Assembly: GCA_007124395.1 (NCBI GenBank) | Contig: SLFF01000091.1 | Location: forward strand, 1 to 8,189 | From: Thermomicrobiaceae bacterium | Lineage (GTDB): Bacteria > Chloroflexota > Chloroflexia > Thermomicrobiales > Thermomicrobiaceae | Length of the DNA: 8,189 nucleotides | Reading direction: 5' to 3' | In this document: piece by piece, positions 1-5,507 of the stretch | Layout: each line of letters starts with the position of its first letter | How positions within the stretch are numbered: the stretch's first letter is position 1 | Translations under genes and position numbers: made by a program | The notes under the pieces: generated by a model | Databases searched by the model: none | What the model was told of the DNA's origin: nothing | The model's input: only the letters and a program-made list of their open reading frames with translations

Positions 1-20
1 CATCGTCTGATTCCTTCCTC
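1..20 (-). promoter_or_regulatory. Possible ribosome binding site and start codon of a gene leaving the window on the left
   Basis: On the minus strand a purine-rich GAGGAAGGAA stretch lies about 8 nt before an ATG that occupies positions 3-1. If real, a minus-strand gene starts here and runs off the left edge, downstream of hepT. Only the start codon is visible, so nothing can be said about the product. Confidence 0.3.
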
Positions 21-110
21 GAGTTCGATTGAGCGCCCCGGAGTGTCGTGACAGCCGGGTTGGTCTGGTTGGCCCAGTGTACGATGCTCTCGGAAACTGT
101 GGGGAAGAGG

Positions 111-146
111 GGTGGATGGTTTCAGCTCTGTTGAGAGGAATCCACC
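111..146. repeat. Hairpin downstream of hepT
   Basis: GGTGGAT at 111-117 is the exact reverse complement of ATCCACC at 140-146, and an inner CTCT/AGAG pairing (126-129 with 134-137) would extend the hairpin. It lies in the 195-nt space after the hepT stop. There is no T-run on either side, so it is not a standard factor-independent terminator; it could be a weak terminator or an mRNA 3' end stabiliser. The rest of 4-197 shows no convincing gene. Confidence 0.3.
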
Positions 147-197
147 AGCCGATAGACCAGGTTATGGATCTAGCGGAGCCAGTCGGTGATGATTCGC

Positions 198-545
198 TCA
201 ATCGTGTGGTTCGTCCAAGAGTTCATCGATTTGCCCACGTAAACTTGGAAGTTCCTGTTGGAGAACGCCCCATACGATTCGGTCGTCCACCGCGGCGTAG
301 CCGTGGATCAGCACGTTACGGAACGAGATAATGCGCCTGTGCTCTGGAATTCGCTTCGCCGTCGCAGGGTCGCGACGATTGAGCTGGGAAAGCGCCTCTC
401 CGAGGATCTCGAACTGCCGCTCGACCGCCGATCGAAGCATTGGGTCTTCGATGTACTCTTGAAACGTCCGCCCCTCTGAGAACTGCACCAGAAGGCGTGC
501 AGCCTGACTCCTGTCGTAGAGGTACTTGCGGGACTCAAGTTCCAT
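198..545 (-). CDS. hepT: HepT-family toxin (HEPN ribonuclease, DUF86)
   Basis: This 115-residue all-helical protein is the toxin half of a MntA/HepT toxin-antitoxin module. HepT proteins are HEPN-fold RNases; in studied members the partner MntA silences them by attaching AMP to the tyrosine of the Rx4HxY motif. That motif is intact here as RNVLIHGY, with R76, H81 and Y83, so both the catalytic Arg/His and the modifiable Tyr are present. A helix with VERQFEILGEAL (residues 41-52) is typical of the family. The ATG start lies 11 nt inside the end of mntA, with only a weak purine stretch before it, so translation is probably coupled to that of mntA. Length is normal for the family and no frameshift is seen. 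Assignment is from motif and context; the RNA target is unknown. Confidence 0.85.
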   Translation of the reverse strand: MELESRKYLYDRSQAARLLVQFSEGRTFQEYIEDPMLRSAVERQFEILGEALSQLNRRDPATAKRIPEHRRIISFRNVLIHGYAAVDDRIVWGVLQQELPSLRGQIDELLDEPHD

Positions 546-855
546 ACAGGACGCTCTTGCTTCGCTCTATTGCCTGCCGGAAATACGGGTTCTTCGAGGC
601 TGACGACTCAGTTACAAGCTCAATGGGAACCTCGAAGAGGTCTTCGAGGCTTGCCAGAAGCCAGAAGTACGAGTTGGCGAGCTCTTCTGGTGACATTGCC
701 TCGAAGGAGACCAGGAAGTCGAGGTCGCTGCGTTTCGGATCAAAGTGTCCTGCGGCGGCGGAGCCGAATAGCTCCAGCCGCCGCACTCGGTATTCCTGGC
801 AGAGGGCCTCGAGTTGGGAGCGCTTGCTTTCGACAGGTGACGTTGGCGCTTCCAT
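535..855 (-). CDS. mntA: MntA-family minimal nucleotidyltransferase (antitoxin)
   Basis: A 106-residue minimal nucleotidyltransferase of the polymerase-beta superfamily. The signature is visible as GSAAAGHFDPKRSDLD: G31-S32, then metal-binding D44 and D46, followed by a hydrophobic strand (FLVSF). The GS-to-D spacing is 11 residues, one longer than the textbook GSx10DxD. The third acidic position appears to be E79 in VPIELVT rather than Asp. In characterised pairs MntA transfers AMP to the HepT tyrosine and so neutralises it. A GGGAG ribosome binding site lies 6 nt before the ATG. The gene precedes and overlaps hepT by 11 nt, and the pair is separated from upstream mgtE by 93 nt. No strong promoter was recognised in that gap. 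Assignment is firm from motif plus partner. Confidence 0.86.
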   Translation of the reverse strand: MEAPTSPVESKRSQLEALCQEYRVRRLELFGSAAAGHFDPKRSDLDFLVSFEAMSPEELANSYFWLLASLEDLFEVPIELVTESSASKNPYFRQAIERSKSVLYGT

Positions 856-948
856 GTCATTCTCCCCGATCGCTACCGTGCAACAATAGCTGCTTCCATC
901 TTACAGCAATGTGCTCAGCCCCCCTCCATTCATGTTGCGCGGGTTTTA

Positions 949-2334
949 CTACACCCCGATCAGCCAGGCCACCAGGCTGAAGTAGACCAGCAGGCTCGTG
1001 AAGTCCTTGACCGTGGTAATCAGCGGGTTGGCGCCCGGTGCGTGATCCAGTCCGGCTTTGACCAGTAGCCACGGCAGCAGGAAGCCGAGCAGACTCGCCA
1101 GTGTCGCGGCAATAAACAGCGAGATTCCGACAGCAATCCCGAGTTCCGGAATATCGTTCGGGGCACCTTGCCAGAAATACGCCAGTATTCCGCCGAGGAC
1201 GCCGAGAATCAGACCGAGCGTGGCTCCGATGCGCACTTCCCGGATGATATGCCGGAAGAATCGTCCGACATCGATATGACCCAGCGCGTAACCACGGGCA
1301 AAGATCGTCGTCGACTGCGTGCCGACGTTGCCGCCAGTGTCCATGATTACCGGAATGAAGATCGCCGTTGCCACGATTGCCGCCAGCACATCCTCGAACT
1401 GATCGATCACGCCACCAACCAGGAATCCACCAGCCAGCGGAACCAGAAGGAAGAAGAGCCGGGATCGAACCGGGTAGATGAGCTCACCACCGGTCAATCG
1501 TTCACTTCGCGACATCTCTGTTGATTGCAGGTCTTCTGCCAGACCGGCCAGACCGTACATCAGTTCGGAGGCTTCTTCCTCCATCATGTCCATCGCGTCG
1601 TCGAATGTGATCGTTCCCAGCAACCGGTTTTCGCTGTCAACCACCGGAATCGACGGCAGGTCACGCTGGCGAAGGAGACGGGCCGCCACCGCGCGGTGAT
1701 CGGTTGCCTGGACCCGGAGATCCTCGTCCTGAATCAGCTCACTGGCCGTTGACGACGGAGCAGCCTTTACCAGGCGGTTGAGGGGGATCATTCCCTCGTA
1801 GCGTCGCTGGCGGTCGGTGACGAAAACGACCGAGATCGACTCTTCGCTCAGTGGCGAACGGCGCACCGCTCGCAGCGTGTCGGCTGCGCTGGTATCGCGC
1901 TCGACGCGAACATAGTTCGGGTTCATCGCGAAACCGGTGCTGTCTTCAGCGTAGTTCAGCAGCCGGGTGACGCTATCCCGGGTGTGTGGACTGAGTTGAC
2001 CGAGCAGTCGTGCCGCAACTTTGGCGGGAAGCTCGTCGAAGAACTCCGTCCGGTCGTCCGGATCCATCGCCTCGACGATCTCCACGACTTCGGAATCGTT
2101 CAGGGCTTCGAGCAGTGACTCCTGCTCCTCAGCCTCGAGCTCTTCGAAGACGTCGATCGCCTTGTCCTTGTCGAGAAGCCGGAAGGCAATGGCTCGATCA
2201 GCCGGATCGAGTTCCTGGATCACCCGGGTGGCATCGGCCCAGTGCAGGTTGCCCAGTTCGTTCTTGGCTGCTTCCAGCTCTCGCTGCTGAATGTATTCTC
2301 GGATTGGCTCGGTGATCTCAAGGATGTCGCGCAT
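949..2334 (-). CDS. mgtE: Magnesium transporter MgtE
   Basis: A 461-residue Mg2+ channel of the inner membrane. From the N-terminus: a charged helical MgtE N domain (about 20-125, repeated Asp/Glu helices), two CBS domains (about 133-195 and 197-255), a connecting helix, and a C-terminal membrane domain with about five segments (from residue 291 on). The family signature PVIMDTGGNVGTQ is at 328-340, and D444 in TVKDF near the C-terminus corresponds to the pore Asp of the family. In studied homologues, Mg2+ binding to the N and CBS domains closes the channel. The frame is open for 14 further codons upstream (to 2376), but the ATG at 2334 has a GAGGGAG site 6 nt away and begins like the family, so I chose it; the longer form would run into the leader's inverted repeat. 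An M-box riboswitch upstream supports Mg2+ as substrate. It is probably transcribed alone, though read-through into mntA-hepT is possible because no terminator is seen after it. Confidence 0.95.
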   Translation of the reverse strand: MRDILEITEPIREYIQQRELEAAKNELGNLHWADATRVIQELDPADRAIAFRLLDKDKAIDVFEELEAEEQESLLEALNDSEVVEIVEAMDPDDRTEFFDELPAKVAARLLGQLSPHTRDSVTRLLNYAEDSTGFAMNPNYVRVERDTSAADTLRAVRRSPLSEESISVVFVTDRQRRYEGMIPLNRLVKAAPSSTASELIQDEDLRVQATDHRAVAARLLRQRDLPSIPVVDSENRLLGTITFDDAMDMMEEEASELMYGLAGLAEDLQSTEMSRSERLTGGELIYPVRSRLFFLLVPLAGGFLVGGVIDQFEDVLAAIVATAIFIPVIMDTGGNVGTQSTTIFARGYALGHIDVGRFFRHIIREVRIGATLGLILGVLGGILAYFWQGAPNDIPELGIAVGISLFIAATLASLLGFLLPWLLVKAGLDHAPGANPLITTVKDFTSLLVYFSLVAWLIGV

Positions 2335-2340
2335 AGATGA

Positions 2341-2347
2341 CTCCCTC
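2341..2347 (-). promoter_or_regulatory. mgtE ribosome binding site that decides the start
   Basis: The minus strand reads GAGGGAG, 6 nt before the ATG at 2334. Any start further upstream in the same frame lacks such a site, which argues for the 461-residue form of MgtE. The site lies 5 nt from the outer arm of the inverted repeat at 2353-2445. Confidence 0.8.
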
Positions 2348-2352
2348 TGCTG

Positions 2353-2445
2353 GCGCAGCGGTGTCACCCGGGGCACACATCCGTGATCCCCCGGCGCATC
2401 GGGGTTAGATCAAGAGGTGGAGCGTGCTGCGTGACACCGCAGCGC
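2353..2445 (-). promoter_or_regulatory. Second structured element in the mgtE leader (bistable inverted repeat)
   Basis: The arms 2353-2367 and 2431-2445 are complementary over 10 bp plus 4 bp with a single mismatch, and enclose 63 nt. Directly inside, CCGGGG (2368-2373) pairs with CCCCGG (2389-2394). A competing fold uses the same bases locally: GCTGCG/CGCAGC (2426-2431 with 2438-2443) and CCCCG/CGGGG (within 2389-2404). Between them, 2413-2422 reads CTCCACCTCT on the minus strand and could pair with AGAGGGAG at the mgtE ribosome binding site. The pairings are read directly from the sequence; a switch function is inference. I match it to no known RNA family. Confidence 0.5.
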
Positions 2446-2480
2446 GTAAAGCGAATATAAGTGACCGCAATTGCTGCCGT

Positions 2481-2499
2481 CGGACATAGGAGTTGTCCG
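2481..2499 (-). repeat. Small hairpin in the mgtE leader
   Basis: CGGACA (2481-2486) and TGTCCG (2494-2499) form a 6-bp stem with a 7-nt loop between the riboswitch terminator and the second leader structure. The neighbouring TTTCGCGAAA at 2505-2514 is a 10-bp palindrome. No function is assigned to either. Confidence 0.35.
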
Positions 2500-2532
2500 G
2501 CTCCTTTCGCGAAAACAAACTTGGTGAGACAC

Positions 2533-2557
2533 AAAAAAGACCTCCACATGGGAGGCC
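2533..2557 (-). terminator. Factor-independent terminator of the M-box expression platform
   Basis: On the minus strand GGCCTCC (2557-2551) and GGAGGTC (2545-2539) form a 7-bp stem (one G-T pair) around a 5-nt loop, followed at once by six T (2538-2533). It lies about 50 nt after the M-box and 200 nt before mgtE. GGGAAGGC at 2614-2607, which contains the 3' strand of the M-box closing stem, can instead pair with the terminator's 5' arm GCCTCCC (2556-2550) with one bulged A, giving an antiterminator. This layout predicts termination at high Mg2+ and read-through at low Mg2+. Confidence 0.85.
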
Positions 2558-2608
2558 AACTTCCGACTCGGTCATGGCCTATTGAGGCACAAACCGATGG
2601 CGGACTGC

Positions 2609-2777
2609 CTTCCCAACGTTGAGCTTCAGCACTGGGGACCTAATGGAGCCGATTTCCGGTTCCGCATCTGCGTTAGGCAATACCTTGATCCGATAGAGCC
2701 TGTTCAACCCTTACTCGTCTCTCGACGTTTCAGGGCAGCAGATGACGCGTTCCTCAGGAGCCTCACCTAACAGGAAG
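2609..2777 (-). ncRNA. M-box (ykoK) magnesium riboswitch
   Basis: This roughly 169-nt aptamer binds several Mg2+ ions and controls Mg2+ uptake genes. On the minus strand the conserved blocks appear in family order: GTTAGGTGAGGCTCCT (2771-2756), GCTGCCC (2739-2733), a GNRA-type hairpin CGTC-GAGA-GACG (2727-2716), GGGTTGAACAGGC (2710-2698), and AGTGCTGAAGCTCAACG (2633-2617). The closing stem pairs CTTCC (2777-2773) with GGAAG (2613-2609). The blocks match my memory of the Bacillus subtilis mgtE leader closely. A promoter lies just upstream and a terminator just downstream, so the control region is complete. It regulates mgtE. Confidence 0.93.
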
Positions 2778-2802
2778 TGAGTAGATTCACTTGCTACCCT
2801 TG

Positions 2803-2832
2803 ATTCTATAGAGACGAATTCCTCGATGTCAA
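2803..2832 (-). promoter_or_regulatory. Sigma70-type promoter of the M-box/mgtE transcript
   Basis: A perfect -35 TTGACA lies at 2832-2827. The -10 is TATAGA (2810-2805, 16-nt spacer) or TAGAAT (2808-2803, 18-nt spacer). Transcription would start near 2797, about 20 nt before the riboswitch aptamer. The TCTATAGA core (2805-2812) is palindromic, so the same -10 can be read on the plus strand towards the gene at 2879; a good plus-strand -35 is not evident. Confidence 0.75.
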
Positions 2833-2878
2833 GTAATGTTCTGGCAGGAACGGAATCGGGTTTCTTACGGAAGACGGG

Positions 2879-3451
2879 GTGAAGATGAGCCAGAACCTAA
2901 GCGCTTCGAGCCACCTGAAGGTCGAGGATATCGATATCAACTTTGTTCCTGATGGTGATGCCATGATGCTGGCGATCCGCTCACTAGTTGCCCACCTTTC
3001 GCACGAAGGACTGCAACAGATTGTGGCCAGCGCGATCCCCCAGGAGCCGTTACAGGCTCGCATATCCAATGAAGCCGCCCGCGGGCAGTGCACGATCCAT
3101 CTTCAGGCGACCCGCATGGGTTTCAACGCACGGATCCAGATCGGATTGAAGGTCGCAGACCGGGTGCCAGGCGGAATATTGATCAATGTTGATCCACGTA
3201 GTTGGTGGTCGCCGATCGATCGAGTGATGCTGGGCATTGCGCAGCACAACCTGGACAAATTGGCGCAGAAGCAGCCCGGGTTCTCCCGACTGGGAAACAA
3301 CCGATATCAGATCGATCTGCAGAGTGTGATTCGGGATAAGCTGCTCGATAGCCAGGCACCCATCCGGTGGGATGCTCGACTGGAACGCATCGACGGTTCA
3401 GATGAGGGTATCCGGGTCGAGTTCGTCTCGATGGTGAACGGGGAAGCGTGA
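2879..3451 (+). CDS. Protein of unknown function, 190 residues
   Basis: I do not recognise the family. The protein has no signal peptide and no membrane segment, so it is probably cytoplasmic. An N-terminal amphipathic part (about 1-60) is followed by alternating hydrophobic/polar strands (about 60-105), an aromatic patch RSWWSPIDRVML (about 107-118), a helical stretch and a short hydrophobic C-terminal strand. The alternation vaguely recalls lipid-binding beta sheets (TULIP/DUF2993-like), but this is a guess. The start is either GTG at 2879 (GGAAG 5 nt upstream) or ATG at 2885 (GGGG 5 nt upstream); the two differ by two residues. It is divergent from the mgtE leader and convergent with the PAP2 gene ending at 3490. 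Codon use and the two plausible ribosome sites support a real gene. Confidence 0.75.
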   Translation: MKMSQNLSASSHLKVEDIDINFVPDGDAMMLAIRSLVAHLSHEGLQQIVASAIPQEPLQARISNEAARGQCTIHLQATRMGFNARIQIGLKVADRVPGGILINVDPRSWWSPIDRVMLGIAQHNLDKLAQKQPGFSRLGNNRYQIDLQSVIRDKLLDSQAPIRWDARLERIDGSDEGIRVEFVSMVNGEA

Positions 3452-3462
3452 CGGGACGACCT

Positions 3463-3483
3463 TCCGCACAGAGCTCATGCGGA
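3463..3483. repeat. Hairpin between convergent genes
   Basis: TCCGCA (3463-3468) and TGCGGA (3478-3483) form a 6-bp stem with a 9-nt loop in the 38-nt gap between the unknown gene and the first PAP2 gene. Its location suits a two-way terminator, but T-runs are absent on both sides. Confidence 0.3.
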
Positions 3484-3489
3484 TCACTA

Positions 3490-4416
3490 TCAATACTGAG
3501 ACGCGGTACTCGGTGAGGTCGAAGCTGCCGGCTGATTCTCTGCGTTGTGCCCCAGCCGGTCGAGCAGATACGGTGTGGCGAGCATTGCCCAGAGCCCGGC
3601 TCCGAAGAAGAGCATCGCGCGGACGAACGCCGGCCCGCCGAGATCGCGCAGAAGAGAACCGAGTAGCACGAACATCACGATACCTCCGGCACCGATCGCT
3701 AGCCGGGTGACCTGATCAGACCAGCTACCAGACGATGGCGAGAACTTGATCCAGCGGGACTCGATCACTGTGCCGACACCGGCGCCGAGCAATCCACCCA
3801 GAATTTCCCAGCCGAGCGGGAAGTCACCGGTCACTGGCAGCATGATCAGCGATCCAAACAGTCCAGCGGCCATGAGCATCGCCGCCTGTTCCCGGGTCAA
3901 CCGTTCTAGCACCAGTTTCACGACCGCGTAACCGATTGTCACCGCGAGCAGCCCCAGCGCCAGTCCGACGAACATATCCGCCAGGTAGTGAACACCCAGA
4001 AATAACCGGGAGGTCATCACCAGCAGCACGATCACGATGGCGACCATCGTCCGGATCACCCCGAGAAAGACCAGCGATCCCCAGAAGCTGATCGCCAGAA
4101 ACGTATGACCGCTCGGAAACGAGGGGGATGTTCCACTTTCGTACAGGATCAGATCTGGATGGGCCGGACGAGGTACATCGGTCAGCACCTTGATTGCCGA
4201 GCCGAGCGCAGCACCGATCATCACCGTGGCTAGCGTGGCGTAGGTGACGTGTCGCCCGAGCACCCAGAATGTAGCCGCCACCATGATCAGGATCAGTCCG
4301 GAGTCACCGAGGTAGGTAACCAGTCGAAACGGAAGTTCCCACGTCGAGCCAAAGAACTCCTGTACCCGGACGATGTTTTCCGGGTTCCAGTACCAGCGGC
4401 TTTCATCCGGTGTCAT
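3490..4416 (-). CDS. PAP2-family membrane phosphatase (paralogue 1)
   Basis: A 308-residue integral membrane phosphatase of the PAP2 (type 2 phosphatidic acid phosphatase) superfamily, which removes phosphate from lipid phosphates or pyrophosphates, usually on the outer face of the membrane. All three catalytic motifs are intact: KVLTDVPRP (K76, R83, P84), PSGH (101-104, His104 acid/base) and SRLFLGVHYLAD (R137, nucleophile His143, D147). Beyond the usual core of about 180 residues there is a further hydrophobic part to residue 290, including LPVTGDFPLGWEI (193-205) and GGLLGAGVG (207-215), then a Ser/Thr-rich soluble tail. The substrate cannot be read from the sequence. The start ATG at 4416 has AGGAG about 11 nt upstream, a little far. 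The gene follows its paralogue by 89 nt with no promoter seen between them, suggesting co-transcription. Confidence 0.9.
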   Translation of the reverse strand: MTPDESRWYWNPENIVRVQEFFGSTWELPFRLVTYLGDSGLILIMVAATFWVLGRHVTYATLATVMIGAALGSAIKVLTDVPRPAHPDLILYESGTSPSFPSGHTFLAISFWGSLVFLGVIRTMVAIVIVLLVMTSRLFLGVHYLADMFVGLALGLLAVTIGYAVVKLVLERLTREQAAMLMAAGLFGSLIMLPVTGDFPLGWEILGGLLGAGVGTVIESRWIKFSPSSGSWSDQVTRLAIGAGGIVMFVLLGSLLRDLGGPAFVRAMLFFGAGLWAMLATPYLLDRLGHNAENQPAASTSPSTASQY

Positions 4417-4505
4417 GAAGATCGATACTCCTGAAGTTCAGTCTGATGATCGCGACTTCTCGACAGCGCCTCACCGCTGGAGAGCGTGTCCTGCCGGTGA
4501 ACGAT

Positions 4506-5402
4506 CTAGGAGGCAGGAACTGGCTCACGGTCTGCCTTATCAGTCCCGAGCCCCAGGCGCTGGAACAGTATCGGAGCAAGAAGCAGGCCCCAGATTGCCG
4601 CCATGAAGTACATGGCCAGTTCGACAATCATGATTTCGAATGGCAGGACAAAGTCGATTCCTATGACTAACAGGATACCGAACACGCCGATGCCTGCTTT
4701 AGCTAACTGCCAATGACCGGCCACCGCAACGGGATCGAAGCCGACTTTGCGTTCCTGCAGGATCAGCCCGACACCGGCGCCGACCAGTCCACCAACGATC
4801 TCCCAGCCGAACGGAAAGGCACTGGTGATCGGCAGGATTGCGAACGACCCGGCCATCGCAAGCGCCACGACGGTTGAAACGGTCCGCGGGTTAGCTCGCT
4901 CCAGGAGCGGCCCGATCCAGCGATGAAACACCACGAGCCAGGCGAACCCTATGAGCGCGCCGAACACCACATCGCCGATGAAATGGGCACCGAGATAGAC
5001 CCGGGCGAACATCACCATGCCGATGATTGCCGCGGACAGCCACTTCGGAATGAAGCCATACCAGGCGAGCGCACCCCAGAAACAGGTGGCCAGCATGACA
5101 TGACCGCTCGGAAACGCTGGAGAAGTGGTCGTGGTCGACAGCAGGAGATCCGGGCCAGCCGGTCGGCCGACGTCGAAGAAGAGTTTCAGTCCAGAGCCAA
5201 GTGCGGCACCGACCAGACTGGCCGCCAGAACCTGATACGGCCGATGCCGGGACATGAACCAGAACATCATGACCGCCAGCACCAGAACGAGCCGGGAGTC
5301 ACCGAACAGCGCCATACCGTGGCCGAGCCACTCCAGATCGGCACCAATCAGGTTCTGAACTTCAATGATCGGCTCGGTCGAAAACATCATATCGAGTAAC
5401 AC
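4506..5402 (-). CDS. PAP2-family membrane phosphatase (paralogue 2)
   Basis: A 298-residue paralogue of the following gene, similar along its whole length. Catalytic motifs are KLFFDVGRP (K73, R80, P81), PSGH (98-101) and ARVYLGAHFIGD (R134, nucleophile His140, D144). The first Ser of the third motif is Ala133, but the catalytic Arg, His and Asp remain, so activity is expected. The C-terminal extension repeats the features of the paralogue: LPITSAFPFGWEI (190-202) and GGLVGAGVG (204-212). The chosen start is GTG at 5402, 7 nt after AGGA; ATG codons 5 and 6 (5390, 5387) are alternatives. Likely a lipid-phosphate or isoprenoid-pyrophosphate phosphatase; substrate unknown. It lies 105 nt downstream of the MFS gene and has its own candidate promoter with an operator-like palindrome. 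Confidence 0.9.
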   Translation of the reverse strand: MLLDMMFSTEPIIEVQNLIGADLEWLGHGMALFGDSRLVLVLAVMMFWFMSRHRPYQVLAASLVGAALGSGLKLFFDVGRPAGPDLLLSTTTTSPAFPSGHVMLATCFWGALAWYGFIPKWLSAAIIGMVMFARVYLGAHFIGDVVFGALIGFAWLVVFHRWIGPLLERANPRTVSTVVALAMAGSFAILPITSAFPFGWEIVGGLVGAGVGLILQERKVGFDPVAVAGHWQLAKAGIGVFGILLVIGIDFVLPFEIMIVELAMYFMAAIWGLLLAPILFQRLGLGTDKADREPVPAS

Positions 5403-5458
5403 AAAGCGGTCCTGTCATATCTACCACGATGATCAGCCAACGGGCCGTCAGCAGACGT

Positions 5459-5488
5459 ACAGTACCAATGATATTAACAGAGTGTTAA
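5459..5488 (-). promoter_or_regulatory. Candidate promoter with operator-like palindrome before the PAP2 pair
   Basis: TTAACAGAGTGTTAA at 5474-5488 is a palindrome with perfect 6-bp arms and a 3-bp centre, in an AT-rich island between the MFS and PAP2 genes. Read on the minus strand, the half-site TTAACA (5488-5483) is a 5/6 match to the -35 box. A weaker TACTGT (5464-5459) follows after 18 nt as a possible -10. A repressor at the palindrome would cover the -35. The palindrome is certain; its regulatory role is inferred. Confidence 0.4.
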
Positions 5489-5507
5489 ATCGAGATGAAC
5501 GTTGCGA

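Noticed and set aside
29..331. 100-codon plus-strand open frame at the left edge
   Set aside because: It overlaps hepT antisense, has no family resemblance and no convincing ribosome site.
880..938. GCAACA/TGTTGC inverted repeat between mgtE and mntA
   Set aside because: Only 6 bp with a 47-nt spacer; expected by chance. No strong promoter could be attached to it.
2335..2376. 14-codon N-terminal extension of MgtE (start at 2376)
   Set aside because: The internal ATG at 2334 has an ideal ribosome site, and the extension reads through the leader's inverted repeat.
2410..2487. Possible 25-residue leader peptide (minus strand, ATG at 2487-2485, MSDGSNCGHLYSLYALRCHA...)
   Set aside because: Mg2+-related leader peptides exist (mgtL type), but the nearest AAAGGAG is about 13 nt from the ATG and can be masked by CTCC, and no Pro/Asp/Glu pattern is seen. 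Not convincing enough to call.
2364..2549. Minus-strand 61-codon open frame in the mgtE leader
   Set aside because: It begins inside the terminator loop and passes through the structured leader; no ribosome site and no protein-like composition.
2582..2770. Plus-strand 62-codon open frame
   Set aside because: It lies entirely antisense to the M-box aptamer, whose conserved blocks explain the sequence; it has no good ribosome binding site.
4923..5399. 158-codon plus-strand open frame opposite the second PAP2 gene
   Set aside because: Antisense shadow of a gene with intact catalytic motifs; composition is low-complexity charged residues.
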